Shown: positions 46,600 to 58,629, counted from the first letter of the stretch. The stretch is 64,000 bases of DNA from Eonycteris spelaea (GCA_003508835.1 PUFA01000070.1:5642001-5706000), one strand, 5' to 3'. Made by a program: numbers and translations. The notes: a model not told the origin generated them from the sequence alone.

Positions 46600-47570
46600 T
46601 TTGTGGCTTGCTAACCGGGTGAACAGTGACCAGATTTACCCTTCCACCTGAAACAGCTAAAAAAAATGAAAAACAATATATGAAACAATATATGGCAGTC
46701 TTCCTAAGTTGAGGAGACTGACTTCAGAGGCTAGGAAGGCCAAGGTGGATAGAATTCACATAGCAGAGTACAGTGTTTCACAGAGAACAAGAGAAAAAAA
46801 AAGAGAATGGGTTTCACAGATCTTGAGAGAGTCTCCCTTCAGATTCTGAGCACTGATTAGCATTTGCATATGAGGAAATTATCCAAAGCAGGAAAGAAAC
46901 ACTTGAAAGGAGCATAGGGAATAATCTCTATAAACTCAAAGCCGGGCCAGGAATAGTTTGCATTTCCCCTTGCCAGAATATAAATTTTGAAATTTTGAAA
47001 TGTATATTATGTGGAGTACTCTGAATGGTATCACCTTAATAGTAAAATAAAATTATCACTAGACAAAAACCACTCTGGTTCTACCTAATAAATTTAAAAA
47101 CAAGCCTAGAAAAGTATGAAACTGTTTCTGTGTAGCATAACCGTATTCTAGAAAACAGCTTGAGAATATTTATAGAAGTATAAAATTCCAGACCCAATAA
47201 GTTAAAATTCAATCAAATATTGCTAGGATGAAAAGAAGCAGGTAAATAAAATCCATAATAAGGAAAAAGATTAACCAATGTAAACAAACCCAGAAATGAC
47301 ACTGATCATAGTGTTAGGAGACATAAACTCTAATGCAGTTTTACACTGTTACAAACATTCAAAAGGTAGAGGAAACATCAATTATATAAAGTTGAAACAA
47401 GAAATATATTTTTAAAAGGCCAATAATAAATTTCTAGAGACAAAAACTACAATATCTAGTATGAAAATATATTGGAAGAGATTAGTAGCAGATTAGACAC
47501 TGTAGAAGAAAAGATGGGTACATCTGGAGAATTAGCAATGGAAACTATTAAAAAATAAAATAAAAATTTT
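46600..47570 (+). mobile_element. L1M 5' UTR and start of ORF1 (sense)
   Basis: Unlike the other copies this is a 5' part. TTACCCTTCCACCTGAAACAG matches the 5' UTR of old L1s. Then come AACCCAGAAATGACACTGATC, TTTCTAGAGACAAAAACTAC, ATTAGTAGCAGATTAGACAC, TGTAGAAGAAAAGATGGG and TTAGCAATGGAAACTATT, which lie at the beginning of ORF1. The 3' remainder is missing. A 12-bp unit AAACAATATATG is duplicated in tandem at 46671-46694. No open ORF1. Confidence 0.6.
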
Positions 47571-47587
47571 TTAAAAAGAGGAAAATT

Positions 47588-47770
47588 CTATATTTCAAAC
47601 ACTAAGCAATTTACATATAATACGTCATTTAACCTTAAAATACTACAAAGGTACTATTGTGTTCTTAATTTATATACACACTGCAGAGAAAAATTAGCCA
47701 TACAAATTCACATAGCAACCAAATGCCTGAGCCAGTGTCAGAACACAAACAGCAGGTGGCAGAGATTTGA
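47588..47770 (-). mobile_element. MIR SINE fragment (antisense)
   Basis: TCAAACACTAAGCAATTTAC, ACGTCATTTAACCTTAAAAT and AGAAAAATTAGCCATAC fit the reverse complement of the MIR 3' half and core; diverged. Confidence 0.55.
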
Positions 47771-48289
47771 GCCTCACATCTTGCTGAAGGCAGGATCAGT
47801 CAGGGAAGATTAATCTTAAAAATATAAGTTGGAGTTCTGGAAGCATCATTTAAATCGCAAAGATACTGAGCAATATTTAAACTCAGTGTAAGATAATGTT
47901 TGTGGGTTTGGCATGGATTTCACTAAGAGCACCTTTCTGAACTGCGTCCTGGGTGATTCTTGAGTATCTGTTCCCATTCACTAATTCTCTTGACTGTGTA
48001 AGTATAGTATAAAGTTTTTCTAATTACTTTTTACATCAATAGCTTTATTTTTATTTCTATGATTTTTGATTATCATTTCTATTGTTATTAGTTTATATTT
48101 CTGATTGTTTTCTTATTTTTATGAGTATCTTATTTTTATAATTAGCAGTGTTTCTTTATCCCTTTTACCTTTAAATTCCTACAAAATAATCATAACAAAG
48201 GCAAGAAAGAATACCACCACCACCACCACCTAAATACTCATTTCTCACTATCACCCTACTGGCTATCATTCACTTTTGGAAAACTAGGC
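47771..48289. other. Unassigned sequence with a short (ACC)n
   Basis: Six ACC units at 48213-48230; otherwise nothing recognised. Confidence 0.45.
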
Positions 48290-48620
48290 CATATACTGGG
48301 CTGATGGATAATTGCCACTATAGCTGTGTACATGCTTGTATATGTCCTAGTGCATACATGCATGAAGTTTCTTTAGGATATATGCCTAAAAGTGGAATTT
48401 CTTGACTTATGGTATGTGTATCTTCAACTTTACTAGACAATGCCAAATTGTTTTCCAGTGTTTTTATATCAAGTTATACTCCCCCCTACAGTGTGTAACA
48501 ATTCCTTTTGATCCACGTCCTCCACAAAACTTAGTATTTTTATGCTTTTTTAACGCTCTTTTCCCCACCCATTTCCTGAGTGTGAAATAGTGTCTGATTA
48601 TGTTTTTTGTTTGCAGGTTG
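48290..48620 (-). mobile_element. L1ME-like 3' fragment (antisense)
   Basis: TTCTTTAGGATATATGCCTA, AAAGTGGAATTTCTTGAC, TTCAACTTTACTAGACAATG, CCAAATTGTTTTCCAGTG and GAGTGTGAAATAGTGTCTG match the reverse complement of an L1ME 3' region. Confidence 0.65.
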
Positions 48621-48629
48621 TCTTTTCTT

Positions 48630-48715
48630 ACCTTTGTATCCTCAGATGCTTAGAACAGTTCCACCAAGATTTCAACAGGCAATCATTGGGTCTTTGTTGA
48701 ATGGATGAATAAAGT
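48630..48715 (+). mobile_element. L2 LINE 3'-end fragment (sense)
   Basis: TGTATCCTCAGATGCTTAGAAC and TCTTTGTTGAATGGATGAAT are the terminal L2 landmarks. Confidence 0.5.
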
Positions 48716-50034
48716 TTATTCGGTAATAGTTGATTAAGAGAATGGTGATGCTGTTCATAGAAATAAAGAGAAAGGGGGAGAAATATAGTGAGATTGTTTC
48801 TGTAAGGTAAGATTTAAAAAACTAAATAGGTTGAAAACTAGATTGTCAATTGAAAGACACAGTGGACGTGACAATTGAGAAAAATCAATATGTTACTGCT
48901 TTCAGTTCTTTGTATTACTGGCTCTCAAAATTCAGTCCATAAGTAAGAATAAAATTATTTGCTACAACTTATTTTCTTAAGATTGTTTTCTTCATAGCAG
49001 ATGAAGAAAATCATCTTGTCTCACTTTAATATTTTAAAATTTGGCAATAGAGCACATGTAAGTTGTGTATGTGTGTCTTTTTAGCCATCACAGATATTAA
49101 GTCACTGAATTTTTTTTATAATTAAGATTGCATGCTGAGTTAAATGAGTCATTTGTAAAAAACCTGTCCTAATGATGAATCACCCACTATTTCAAAGAGA
49201 AGATGTAAGCATTGCTAATGCATACTTCAATGTAAGAACTGTTTTGCTATTAAAAAAGGAAGTGCCATTAGAAAAAAAAATAAAAAAAACCTAAAGTCAT
49301 AGTAAGCTGACTTAGTTTTTTATGGCTTATAAAGCAGAGTTTTATAATTACCAGTGGATTAATGAATACATATGTAACTGGATGTTTTAACTTACTTATA
49401 TATTTAAACTGACTATATGATGAAGCTCTATATTTAATGAATAATTGCTCAGACTTTCACTTTAATTTCATTATGCTTGACTGAGCACTCCAGCATTTCA
49501 GCATGTCGTTCAGATTGTCATTTTCATACAGACACCTGCTGTCTTATTATGGAAATAATGGTTTAAGAATGATTTGATTATTGCACTTTTCAATGTTGGA
49601 AAGAAGGATCTTTAAACATATTGTATTAAGTTTTACACAATCTTGAACCAAAATTGTAATCCATATTTATATTCAGGTAAGAACTAGGACCCTATATATA
49701 CAGTGAAGTTGTGTTTGTTATAAAAAGTGGCCAACATTTTTTTTCACTGAAAGATAGTTATATTTGAGGGAAAAAATGTGTAAAGTTCTTAAATACTTGT
49801 ATCTGTCCATTTGTGTACTTGCAGAGTTGGCTTCTTAGAGTTATTAGTGTTCGCAAAGTGAATCAAACTTTTAGAGGATAAGCCATAAGATTGGCAAAAT
49901 AATGGAAAAAGAAAATAGAGAAAGGAAAATGTAACATTCATACTTTCATTCATTTATTCACATACTTTCTCATTCACTTCTTAATATCTCTCATGAATTT
50001 ACTAAGTTTCTATTATCTTCAAAGGTCTGTGTTA
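48716..50034. other. Repeat-poor unassigned sequence
   Basis: No transposon family recognised over 1.3 kb. AT-rich with homeobox-like TAAT words, including GCATTGCTAATGCATAC near 49209. A candidate for conserved non-coding DNA, which the single sequence cannot show. Confidence 0.4.
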
Positions 50035-50039
50035 GGTAA

Positions 50040-50420
50040 TGTTATGGTTGAACTGTGTTTCTCTCCTCCCAACACCATTAATATGTGAAGCCTTAACCTC
50101 AGTAACTCAGAATGTGACCTTATTTGGAAATAAAATTATTGCAGATGTAATCAGTTTTAGGATGAGGTAATACTCCAAAAGTAGAGTGGGTCTCTAATGC
50201 AATATGACTGGTGTCCTTATAAAATGGGGGAAATTTGAACACAGACACGTACACAGGCAGAAATGAGGAGAAAGGGCTGGAACCGATCCTTCCTAAGCAT
50301 GACTACTGACACCTTGATGTTAGACTTTTGGCCTCCTGGACTACGAGACAATAGGTTTCTGTTGTTCTAAGCCGCCCAGTTTGTTATATTTTGTTATAGC
50401 AGCCCTAGCAAACTAATGCA
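50040..50420 (+). mobile_element. Solo LTR, MLT1-like (ERVL-MaLR)
   Basis: Complete LTR from TGTTATGGTTGAACTGTG to AAACTAATGCA, with the MLT1 landmarks CTCAGAATGTGACCTTATTT, CAATATGACTGGTGTCCTTA, CTGACACCTTGATGTTAGAC, TTTCTGTTGTTCTAAGCC and GCAGCCCTAGCAAAC in order. The bases outside are GGTAA (50035-50039) and GGTGG (50421-50425), compatible with a decayed 5-bp target duplication. No internal region follows, so this is a solo LTR left by LTR-LTR recombination. Confidence 0.85.
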
Positions 50421-50928
50421 GGTGGGAGCTGAATTATAAAGAAGCAGTCCTCTCTTTAAGGAGATAAAAATATATAATTGAAAAATATATATCACATAGA
50501 TAAATTACTACTAGAGTTGTACAGAAGAGGTACAAAAGGATTTCAAAAAAGAGGCAGGCACACATGGAAATTATTTCACCTCCAGAGAACCTTACCTAGG
50601 TAGACAGGATGATATTGGAATGGCTATTTATACTTAGGAATAATTTTGCTTCTTATGAGAAATTAATTGTTTTTCTTTCTTTTTTTTCATTTTTATTCTG
50701 TTAGAACTCAATTTGTGGTCTACTTATAGCCTATTTATTGGCCTTTTGAGACACATATTTTTGTATTTCTAAATTTCTAGTGTCCCTGTCATTTTTTCTT
50801 TCTTTTTTCTCTCTAGCTTCATGTTCATTTTGCCTTGATGATTTTTATATGTCCTTGAGTCTACTCCCAATAGGAGGTCAGATATGGAATAAGTAAAAGT
50901 TAGGAATGAAATTAAATTGGGGCAAGAT
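50421..50928. other. Unassigned AT-rich sequence
   Basis: Nothing recognised. Confidence 0.4.
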
Positions 50929-51576
50929 AAGAATGGATACAATTAAGTGCTCTAACCAAAAACAGAGTGGCTGAAATTGGTAAGAAAATAATACTCATAC
51001 ATATGCTTCCTACAAAAGACTCACTTCAGATTAAAAGACACACGCTGACTAAAAGGAAGGGGATGGAAAAAGATATTGCCTTGATGGACCTGAGGTACTG
51101 TGCTGAATGAAATAAGTCAGATAGAGAAAGACAACTATCACAAGATTTCATGTACATATAGGAACTAAAGAACAAAATAAACAACAACAACAAAAATGGA
51201 AATAAACTCATAGATACAGAGAATATTTTGAGAGCTACTAAATGGGGAATGGTGAATAAAGGACAGGGGATTAAGAAGTACAAATGGGTAGTTAACAAAA
51301 TAGCATGAAAATATAAAGTATAGCATAAGGAAAATAGTTAACATTGTAATAAATATTAAGGGGAAAGAAGGGTACTAGATTTAGTGGGCTGATCACTTTG
51401 TGAGTTTATAGATCTCTAATCACTATGCTGTACAACTGAAACTAATATATTATTGTATGCCAACTATAATTTAAAAAAAAACTTATTGAATTGTACAATG
51501 TAAATACAAGCAACTAATTGTCTATTGTATTTCAATAAAACTGTAAAAAAAAAAAAATAGAAAAGAATGGATACAA
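50929..51576 (+). mobile_element. L1 insertion with internal ORF2 deletion and perfect TSD (sense)
   Basis: AAGAATGGATACAA occurs at 50929-50942 and again at 51563-51576 without mismatch, bracketing an L1 that ends in a 13-base A-tail (51546-51558). The left part (to about 51080) is the endonuclease region of ORF2 (GTGCTCTAACCAAAAACAG, AAGACTCACTTCAGATTAAA). At about 51080-51083 it jumps to the last codons of ORF2 (GAATGAAATAAGTCAGATAG), followed by the 3' UTR. The whole reverse transcriptase is absent. The polyadenylation region has a second AATAAA just before the tail. Non-coding. Confidence 0.85.
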
Positions 51577-52599
51577 GAAGTTGTCAAACAGGGTAGGAAT
51601 GCCCTGTGTGGCGCTATCACAGGGGAACTGACACCAAGTTTCCAGGGAAGTATTAAGTATTCAGGTCAAGAACAACAAAATGTAACACTGTGATCACATT
51701 TTTCTCTTCCATGACAGGTAGCTAATCATATTTCCCCCTCTTTCGACATAGAAGTAAGGTCAACCATTGCCCAGAGATCCCAGTTTATACAAGAGATGTG
51801 CTGAGATGCAAGAGGAAAGGGCAGAATATGGAGCATCAATGAGTTTAAGTTAAGAAGAGATCAATCTACCTAATAAATTTCAGCAGAATTAATGGGGCGG
51901 CGGGGTGGGAGGACAGTTAAATTGGAGAATATATGTATAAATGTCCTAAACACTATTTTAACCTAAAACATCAAATGTAATTTTATCAATTTTTGAAGTC
52001 CAGCCTTTTCTTTTCACTAATTAAATTCAATATCATTCTTTTGGCATAAACCACACTCATAAGGCATCATCTAAAATAAGGCATTGTCTAAGATTTCAAG
52101 TTTGAACTTAAAATAGAATAAAGAAAGATATATATCACATACTGAGTAAATAATTTTGGATATTTATGACATTTTTTCCTCAGCCAATAGCAATCTTTTA
52201 AAATATAAGTCCCATTTATCGAGTCTTTCCATTTTATTCAAATTAGTTTTCACAGAAATAACAATTTTTCCCTTCACATTCATATCATATTGATTTACAT
52301 AATAATAAATTGCTTAATGTAATGACACTGACAAGTCCACTGGTAGAGAAATAGATTGGGAACCAATGCCATTGATTTACTGGTAGAAGTAAATAAGAAT
52401 GCTAACAAGTAGTCTAACAGCCGTGAGATTCAGTATTCTCCAGACTTCAGACTTAATAGAGGGAACAAATGACACTGGTTAAACTGGAAAGCTGAATTAG
52501 TGGAGATTTATTAAGAACTTCTGCTAGTATTTTTAAAGGGCAGAGGTGTAAGAGAAGAGGAAATTGGTGAGCAGAAATGTTGAACAAAATCTATAGTCC
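51577..52599. other. Unassigned AT-rich sequence
   Basis: Only a short GC-rich word (GGGGCGGCGGGGTGGGAGG) near 51894 stands out. Confidence 0.4.
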
Positions 52600-53080
52600 A
52601 ATTGGTAAGTGAATTAAGTGCATACTATGTTCTATGCATTGAAGTTACAACGGGAAGAAAATAAAAAAGTTCTTATGCTGAAGGAACTGGTATTCTTAAT
52701 AAACACAGAACTATATAATTAATCAAGTTGTGATGAAGGCTATGAAAAAGATATAAACCAGATAAGGACAGAGAAAATGAGTGTTATTTTAGATGTTTGT
52801 TAATGAGAGTGTCTCTGATAAAGTGAGATTTGAGTAGAGACATTAATAAATTAATGGAGTAATCCTTAAGGATATCTGGAGGATAACCTTTCCAGGAAGA
52901 GAAAGGAATTACCTGGTATAATCATGGACAAGTAAGGAAACCACTGGGGCAGAAGAAAGTGAGCAAGTTGGAGAATGACAGAAAATTGCAGCAGTGATTG
53001 CAGAGGCTGAGAACAAGGCTGAAGAATTCAGATCATGTGAGGCCTTGTAGGTAGATGGGAATTTATTGGAAGAATTTTAA
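52600..53080 (-). mobile_element. L2 LINE fragment (antisense)
   Basis: TTAAGTGCATACTATGTTC, AAGTGAGATTTGAGTAGAGAC, ATCATGTGAGGCCTTGTAGG and GGGAATTTATTGGAAG follow the reverse complement of L2 from the 3' end into ORF2. Confidence 0.6.
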
Positions 53081-53259
53081 TATTCAGAAAAATGCTTTCA
53101 TTTTATTTCAAAAGAATCCTTCTGTCAGCTGTGTGAAAATAAACCGGGGATTAAAGTTGGCAATAGTGGAATTTGTATTTACAAACGAGACTCTGTTAAA
53201 ACCAGATTATGCCAGTTTCATCCCATTCAGCTCCGAGGAGCCATCTTTAATGAGGCATC

Positions 53260-53990
53260 CCCACTCTACCCTCTCTTAGAATCCTCCAAATCTGCTTTAA
53301 CTCTGACGAATCCTACGTCCCTACATGGCCTTCCCAATCTTTCACGTGTTGATAACATCAACCTAAAATTCATTTCTGACTTTAGCTTCTCATTGCCCAC
53401 ATCCAATCAGCCATGAATTACTATTCCTCTTTTGTTCTTTTCTACTGTTATGAACTGGTCCTAAAACTTACCTCATCTCAGGCGTCTAAGCCACGTCCCA
53501 ACATTTATTCTTGCCTCACTAAACATTTTCAACCTAACTGCCACATTGAAACTTCAAAAGTGTAAATCAGAGTTCTCTACAATGCATTTCATTCTCCTGC
53601 TTGAAAACCTTTCTCTCTTAAAACCTTTTCTACTTTTCTCAATATAAAAATAAAAATTTAAGTTTAAGTGATCCGCAGTACTTTTGTGATCTTGCTCCTG
53701 CCTACTTACCTACCTCTGAAGCCTTATAGCCACCCAGTCTTCTCTTCCTGTTAATATGTAGCTACTGTTTGGTCTTCTTTTTTTTGTTAAATATTCTAGA
53801 TCTTTTCTGAATTAGACCATTCCAATTTAGCATAAAACCATCCAACTCTTTGCTTAAATAGACCTTTCTACTGAGCCTTCCCCACCATGTTATTTAGAAT
53901 AGCACCTTTCACATATTTTTATATTCTAGCCAGCTCTAGACCTTTTTCTAATAGTCCTTTCTTTCATTTCAGTGGAATTCCTTGGGTACT
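53260..53990 (+). mobile_element. L2 LINE fragment (sense)
   Basis: TGCCCACATCCAATCAGCCA, TTCTCCTGCTTGAAAACC, TTTTGTGATCTTGCTCCTGCC, TACTGAGCCTTCCCCACC and CTTGGGTACTCTGGGCTC follow L2 ORF2 toward the 3' end. It lies 180 bp from the antisense copy, giving a tail-to-tail inverted pair. Confidence 0.6.
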
Positions 53991-56659
53991 CTGGGCTCTA
54001 ACTGACACTCTTCCTATGTCTTCTCTGTACTTCTAAACCCTATTTTTCTCCTACTTTCTTTAATCAGCTTTCTCTTTGGACTCCAGGACCAAGCTATAAT
54101 TTAACCTATATGTTGAATTCTTTTTCACATATTCAGATCTTTCACTGCTTTGATTGGTGGGGAAGAGCACAGTAGCTCTTCCCACATACTTGCGTTTTTC
54201 CTGGCCTCTAGCTAACTCCCTTCTTCTAGTCCCTAAGGCTCACTAATCACTCACTGCATAGAAAGCACATTGACATGGGTGGTCTAAACACCAACTGCCT
54301 TGCCTGGTCAGGGCTAAATCCTGACAGATGATAATACACTTACTCTATAGCACCTTTGCTAACCATTCTTGTTGCATCTGTATATTTAGGCTTGAATCTA
54401 GTGGTATGTATTACTCACTGGATTATTGTGTAATCCAAAATGAAGGATTGGAGAGGTTAGCTGGAGTTCATCATAAATGCTTACTGGGATATATTATGAT
54501 GCAATTGTGGAGGTGCCCATCAGTGGAAGTAAGCATCTGGCAGTAAGATGCAAATGAGGTCTCTGAAATAGAAACAAAGGCAAGAGTCACTAGGGCAATC
54601 CTACTACAAAGGAATCAACTCTTTAGCTCTGAGTAGCTTGTTGATGGGCCGGATCTGCACTGTTGTATAATTTCGCAAAGACATTATCAATTAATCAGTC
54701 ATTCCTACTTAGAGTGATCACTTCCTCTTCTAATAGTCATTGCTGACTGGGTTGTTTTCATATTTAATTGTTAATAAAATTCTTATGGAATTATATCTTG
54801 CCTGTTCAATTGTCTTTTTTGAAGGTAGGCAAAGCCCCAGCAGCACGTACATTTCACCTTATAGTGCTCAGTAATGTACACTATAATTGCTTTGATACTC
54901 TTCTGTGACAATAGTGACTGTAGTGCACATTTGGGGTAGCATTTGAAATATCCAAAGATTCGAACTGAAGCACTATTATAGTTCACATATTTTATTCTCA
55001 CATTTGTATATATTTGTACATGTCTGCTAAGAAACACTATTCAGGAAATGACACAAGGTCACTTACAAAGCAATTCAGGGCTGGTTGAGGGTAAAATGAC
55101 TTAATCATTTTAAAGAGACAGAATTTGATGAGCTCAGTAGTTTCTGTAAGCACAATCTATTTTATGGTTTTTAACTTGTAAGTAGAAAAATGATAAAAGC
55201 AGGAAAGTTTCATTTTATTGCCATGTCTCTCATCATTTTGGGAAAAAAAATCTAGGTCAAATCTAAATTTGGGGTAATATGTGAGCAGTTAACTTGTCAA
55301 CATAGTACATTTTGTGACCTCTATGCCAGCCAAGCTAAAAAATATAGAACACGAGCGTTCCAGTTAAAATTAAAGATGTCCTATCTCACTGAGAGGTTGC
55401 AGAGTCATTCTGTGAGTGTACAAGTTTTTTAATGAGAGTTTTACCACTCATCCTTCTTGCTTTTCCCTCATTGATACTTTTTAAATGCCAGTAATGGTTT
55501 TCAAATTTTGCCAGAAAATGAGTTTCTCTAAAGGACCACAACGCTCCTATGAATATCATATATAATATTTGACTGAGATGGTATCAGTGGCCACAGAAGT
55601 ATATTTTAATTGGATATATGTGTATTTAATTTTACCATATTGTAATGCTTCTGTGCTTCCAAGTACCTTTCTTTAAGTTTAACATAAGTACCATAAGAGG
55701 ATCTCATATTGGCTTACAGGACACTTGAATTCTTACCCTAGAAAATGGACATTAATTGATACCAAAAACCTGACCACTCTCATATAGCAAATACCTTAAC
55801 TTTCTTAAACATGTTTATATTACCCCGCCTCTTCGGGTAATAGTTTTCATCACTGGCCTGCTGTCTTTTCTTCTGTATACTCCTTCCTTTGATCTCATTC
55901 TATACATATTGGCTCCAAAACCTTCAATCTACATAAACTTTCTTCAGTACTATAGACACATAGTTATATTTACCTAATATCCCACATTTCTATATTATCT
56001 ATATTCTTATTTCCTAATTATTATTGACAATCATATTGAAGTGTGCTGTGGATCAAGATGAATGACAATGAGAGAGGAGGTATACTGGAACCAGTCCAAT
56101 GTAATCAATCTAGACTGAAACATACATTAGAAGTTCTAAAAGATGGCCAGTTTTGATATTGATCTGTGTCAGAAAAAATCCATGTTTCTTCATTTGACCA
56201 AGCAGTTGGTAATACAATTCCCCAATAACATCACTCTATTCCTCTCTCATTTTATCTGAACCCACATGTCACCTGTGATTTCACCATCACTTGCTTATAT
56301 CTAATAAAAGATGACATTTTCAGTAAGGAAAGTCAAGAACTTATCAGGTAAATGTTTTTAGCTAACTAAAACTTCTGGTATAGTACTAAAGAATTAAAGT
56401 TCTCTATCACTCCTATGTAGTGCCTCAGAACCAGAGTGCATTGGTCCTAGAATTTGTTTTCCATATAGGTAAAAACATATCCAGCCGTTACTCATAGAAC
56501 TAGACTTTTTAATAGAAAATACTGTTCAATAGATGTGTTTCAATTATATCCCTTTTAGATCAATAATGGAGAAGGAAGAATATTCACTGTATTTTATTAT
56601 GATTTCAAATTCAAATCATGATAATTAATTTCCTGTGAATTTTTATGTACCTGCTAGGC
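53991..56659. other. Unassigned AT-rich sequence
   Basis: No landmarks strong enough to assign over 2.7 kb. A C/T-rich section near 55.8-56.0 kb may be distant L2. Frames at 54328-54546 (+) and 54783-55037 (-) lack domains. Confidence 0.4.
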
Positions 56660-56930
56660 ACCAGCAAAGTATAATGGAAAGGCATGGTTTACACTCAATA
56701 GATCTGGTTTTAAGTCCGAACTCCAAAAGAAATCCTAGGTCCACCAATAACTTAAAGAATTAATTACTTCAGACAAGTCATTTAACTCTGTGAATATAAA
56801 TTTCTTTATTTTGTAACAAGCGTAATAATGCCTGGCTTATATGTTCATTTTAAGGATCAGAAGTACTCTGTATAAAGTGTCCTTAAAGCAAAAGGTATTT
56901 AAATAAGAGTAGCTATGATTTTCTGAGGTC
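56660..56930 (+). mobile_element. MIR SINE (sense)
   Basis: AAAGTATAATGGAAAGGCATG at the 5' end, then TCTGGTTTTAAGTCCGAAC, ACAAGTCATTTAACTCTGTG, TTATTTTGTAACAAGCG, ATAATGCCTGGCTTATATG and TATAAAGTGTCCTTAAAGC are MIR landmarks in order, close to full length. Confidence 0.75.
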
Positions 56931-57044
56931 ATTGGTATTATTTCCTACCATTTTCCCGATTACTTTTGGTGAATAATTCTTAGTATTCCCCCTGTTATGA
57001 GTTTTCATTTATAGCATAAAATATGTTTTCTATTGTTTAACTTC
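56931..57044. other. Unassigned sequence
   Basis: Nothing recognised. Confidence 0.4.
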
Positions 57045-57200
57045 ATTTACTCATTCAACCAATATTTACTGGGCACAGATGTGTTCCAGGGAACCATACT
57101 AGGCAATGAAAAATGACTCGAATTATTTTCTTTAAAGAACTCCAAGTCTAAGCAGGGAAGCAGAAAAGTAAAATAAACATTTAGACAAACTATGATAAAT
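57045..57200 (-). mobile_element. L2 LINE 3'-end fragment (antisense)
   Basis: ACTCATTCAACCAATATTTAC, TGGGCACAGATGTGTTCC and CAAGTCTAAGCAGGGAAG fit the reverse complement of the L2 3' end. Confidence 0.55.
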
Positions 57201-57499
57201 ACTCTAATTGAGGTATCCACAGGGTTACTATACCATTTATAATAAATTTTTTAGCACTAGTGTTTTCTTCCTTCTGATTAATCAGGTCTCCTATTAAAGT
57301 TATTTCCAGACTGTAGGAGATGCTTTTAATTCCAAAATATAATCTTTTTCTTCTGGTTCTTAAGAAATGGCCAGAAATGTCAGTTTTGTTTTATCATTAG
57401 TGAGTACCATGACACACACACACAAGGTCTAGGGATGAGAGAGATCCATCATCTAGTAAACATTAGAAGCTATGTTCAAACTCAATCATCTGACATTTA
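57201..57499. other. Unassigned sequence
   Basis: Contains a short (CA)n at about 57413-57424. Confidence 0.4.
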
Positions 57500-57817
57500 A
57501 AACATTTTTGAAGTAATTTGACACACAATAGACTCCACATATTTAAAGTGTACAATTTGATAATTTTGAAATATGTATATATCCATGAAACTCTTACTAC
57601 ATGACTTACTACATAACACATTTATCATCTTTAAGTTTCCTTCCGCCCCTTTATAATGCCTCCTACTTGCCCCTCCCTTCTCCCCTCACAGGCAATCAGT
57701 GATTTGCTTTCTGTCACTTATATATTCATTTGAATTTTACAGAATAATGGAATGAATAATTACTACTCTTTTTGTAATTATTTTCTCCCAATCTTAATTT
57801 TAATGAAGTCCAACTTA
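57500..57817 (-). mobile_element. Old L1M (antisense), left half, split by a later L1
   Basis: TAGACTCCACATATTTAAAG, GTGTACAATTTGATAATTTT, CGCCCCTTTATAATGCC and GCAATCAGTGATTTGCTTTC are the reverse complement of an L1M 3' UTR. At about 57770-57790 the sequence jumps to a more internal ORF2 part (TTTTCTCCCAATCTTAATTT), so it also has an internal deletion. It is cut off at 57817 by the sense L1 and continues at 62499. Confidence 0.75.
57792..57817 (+). repeat. 26-bp target-site duplication, left copy
   Basis: Matches 62499-62524 at 23 of 26 positions (differences at positions 11, 17 and 19 of the unit). It consists of sequence belonging to the older antisense L1, as expected if that L1 was the target. 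Confidence 0.8.
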
Positions 57818-57834
57818 TTATTCATTGAAGAAGA

Positions 57835-58165
57835 TAAAACCAAAGAGCCCACACCAAGACACAACATAATTAAAATGCCAAAGGTTAAAGACAAAGAGAA
57901 TCTCAAAAGTAGCAAGAGAAAAGCAGCTCCCATAAGACTATCAGTTTATTTCTCAACAAAATTTTGCAGGCCAGAAGAAAATGGCACAAAATATTCAAAA
58001 TGATGGAAAGTAAATACCTACAACAAAGATTAATCTATCCATAAAATCTATTGTTTAGAAACAAAGGAGAGATAAAGAGTTTCCTGGGTCCAAAAATATG
58101 CTAATGGAGTTTACCATCATTAAACCGTTATTATAAGAAATGTTAAAGGGACTTCGTTAAGCAGA
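57835..58165 (+). pseudogene. L1 ORF1 C-terminal remnant
   Basis: The frame open to 58003 includes TPRHNIIKMPKVKDKENL and then APIRLSVYFST and RPEENGTKYSK. These are the C-terminal RNA-binding segment of the ORF1 protein in older L1s. A further part (GAGATAAAGAGTTTCCTGGG, AAGAAATGTTAAAGGGACTT) gives the end of ORF1 after a frame break. ORF1p forms the trimeric RNA chaperone of the L1 particle; here the N-terminal coiled coil is missing. Confidence 0.75.
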
Positions 58166-58629
58166 AAAAAATATGAATAAAAAATACAGGAAAGAAAAAA
58201 TTCTCACTGACAAAGGCAAACATGTAATGATAGTAGTTGATTAACCAATTATAAAGCTAGTACAAAGGTTAAAAGACAAAAGTAGAAAGATAATGTGTAA
58301 TTACAACAATACATACAAGCGCACATACACACACAAGAAGTAAAAAAATAATGATGAAAACATAAATGTGAAGGGGTGATAAAAACGGTAGTGATTTTAG
58401 AATGTGCTCTAACTTAAGTGACTATCAACTCAAATAGACTAGTATAAACATAACTTGGTATATAGAAAGCACATGGTAATTACAAAACAAAAGATGTAGA
58501 AGAAATAAAGAGAAAGGAATCCAAACACAACACTATAGAAAGTCTTCAACACACAAGGGAGTACTAGAATAGGAAAAGAACAGAGAAGAACTACAAAAAC
58601 AATCAGAAAACAATAATAAGGCAATCATA
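58166..58629 (+). other. L1 inter-ORF region and ORF2 leader (decayed)
   Basis: A-rich sequence between the ORF1 and ORF2 remnants (GGCAAACATGTAATGATAG, CACATGGTAATTACAAAAC), continuous with the L1 on both sides. The minus frame at 58439-58624 is a shadow. Confidence 0.65.
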
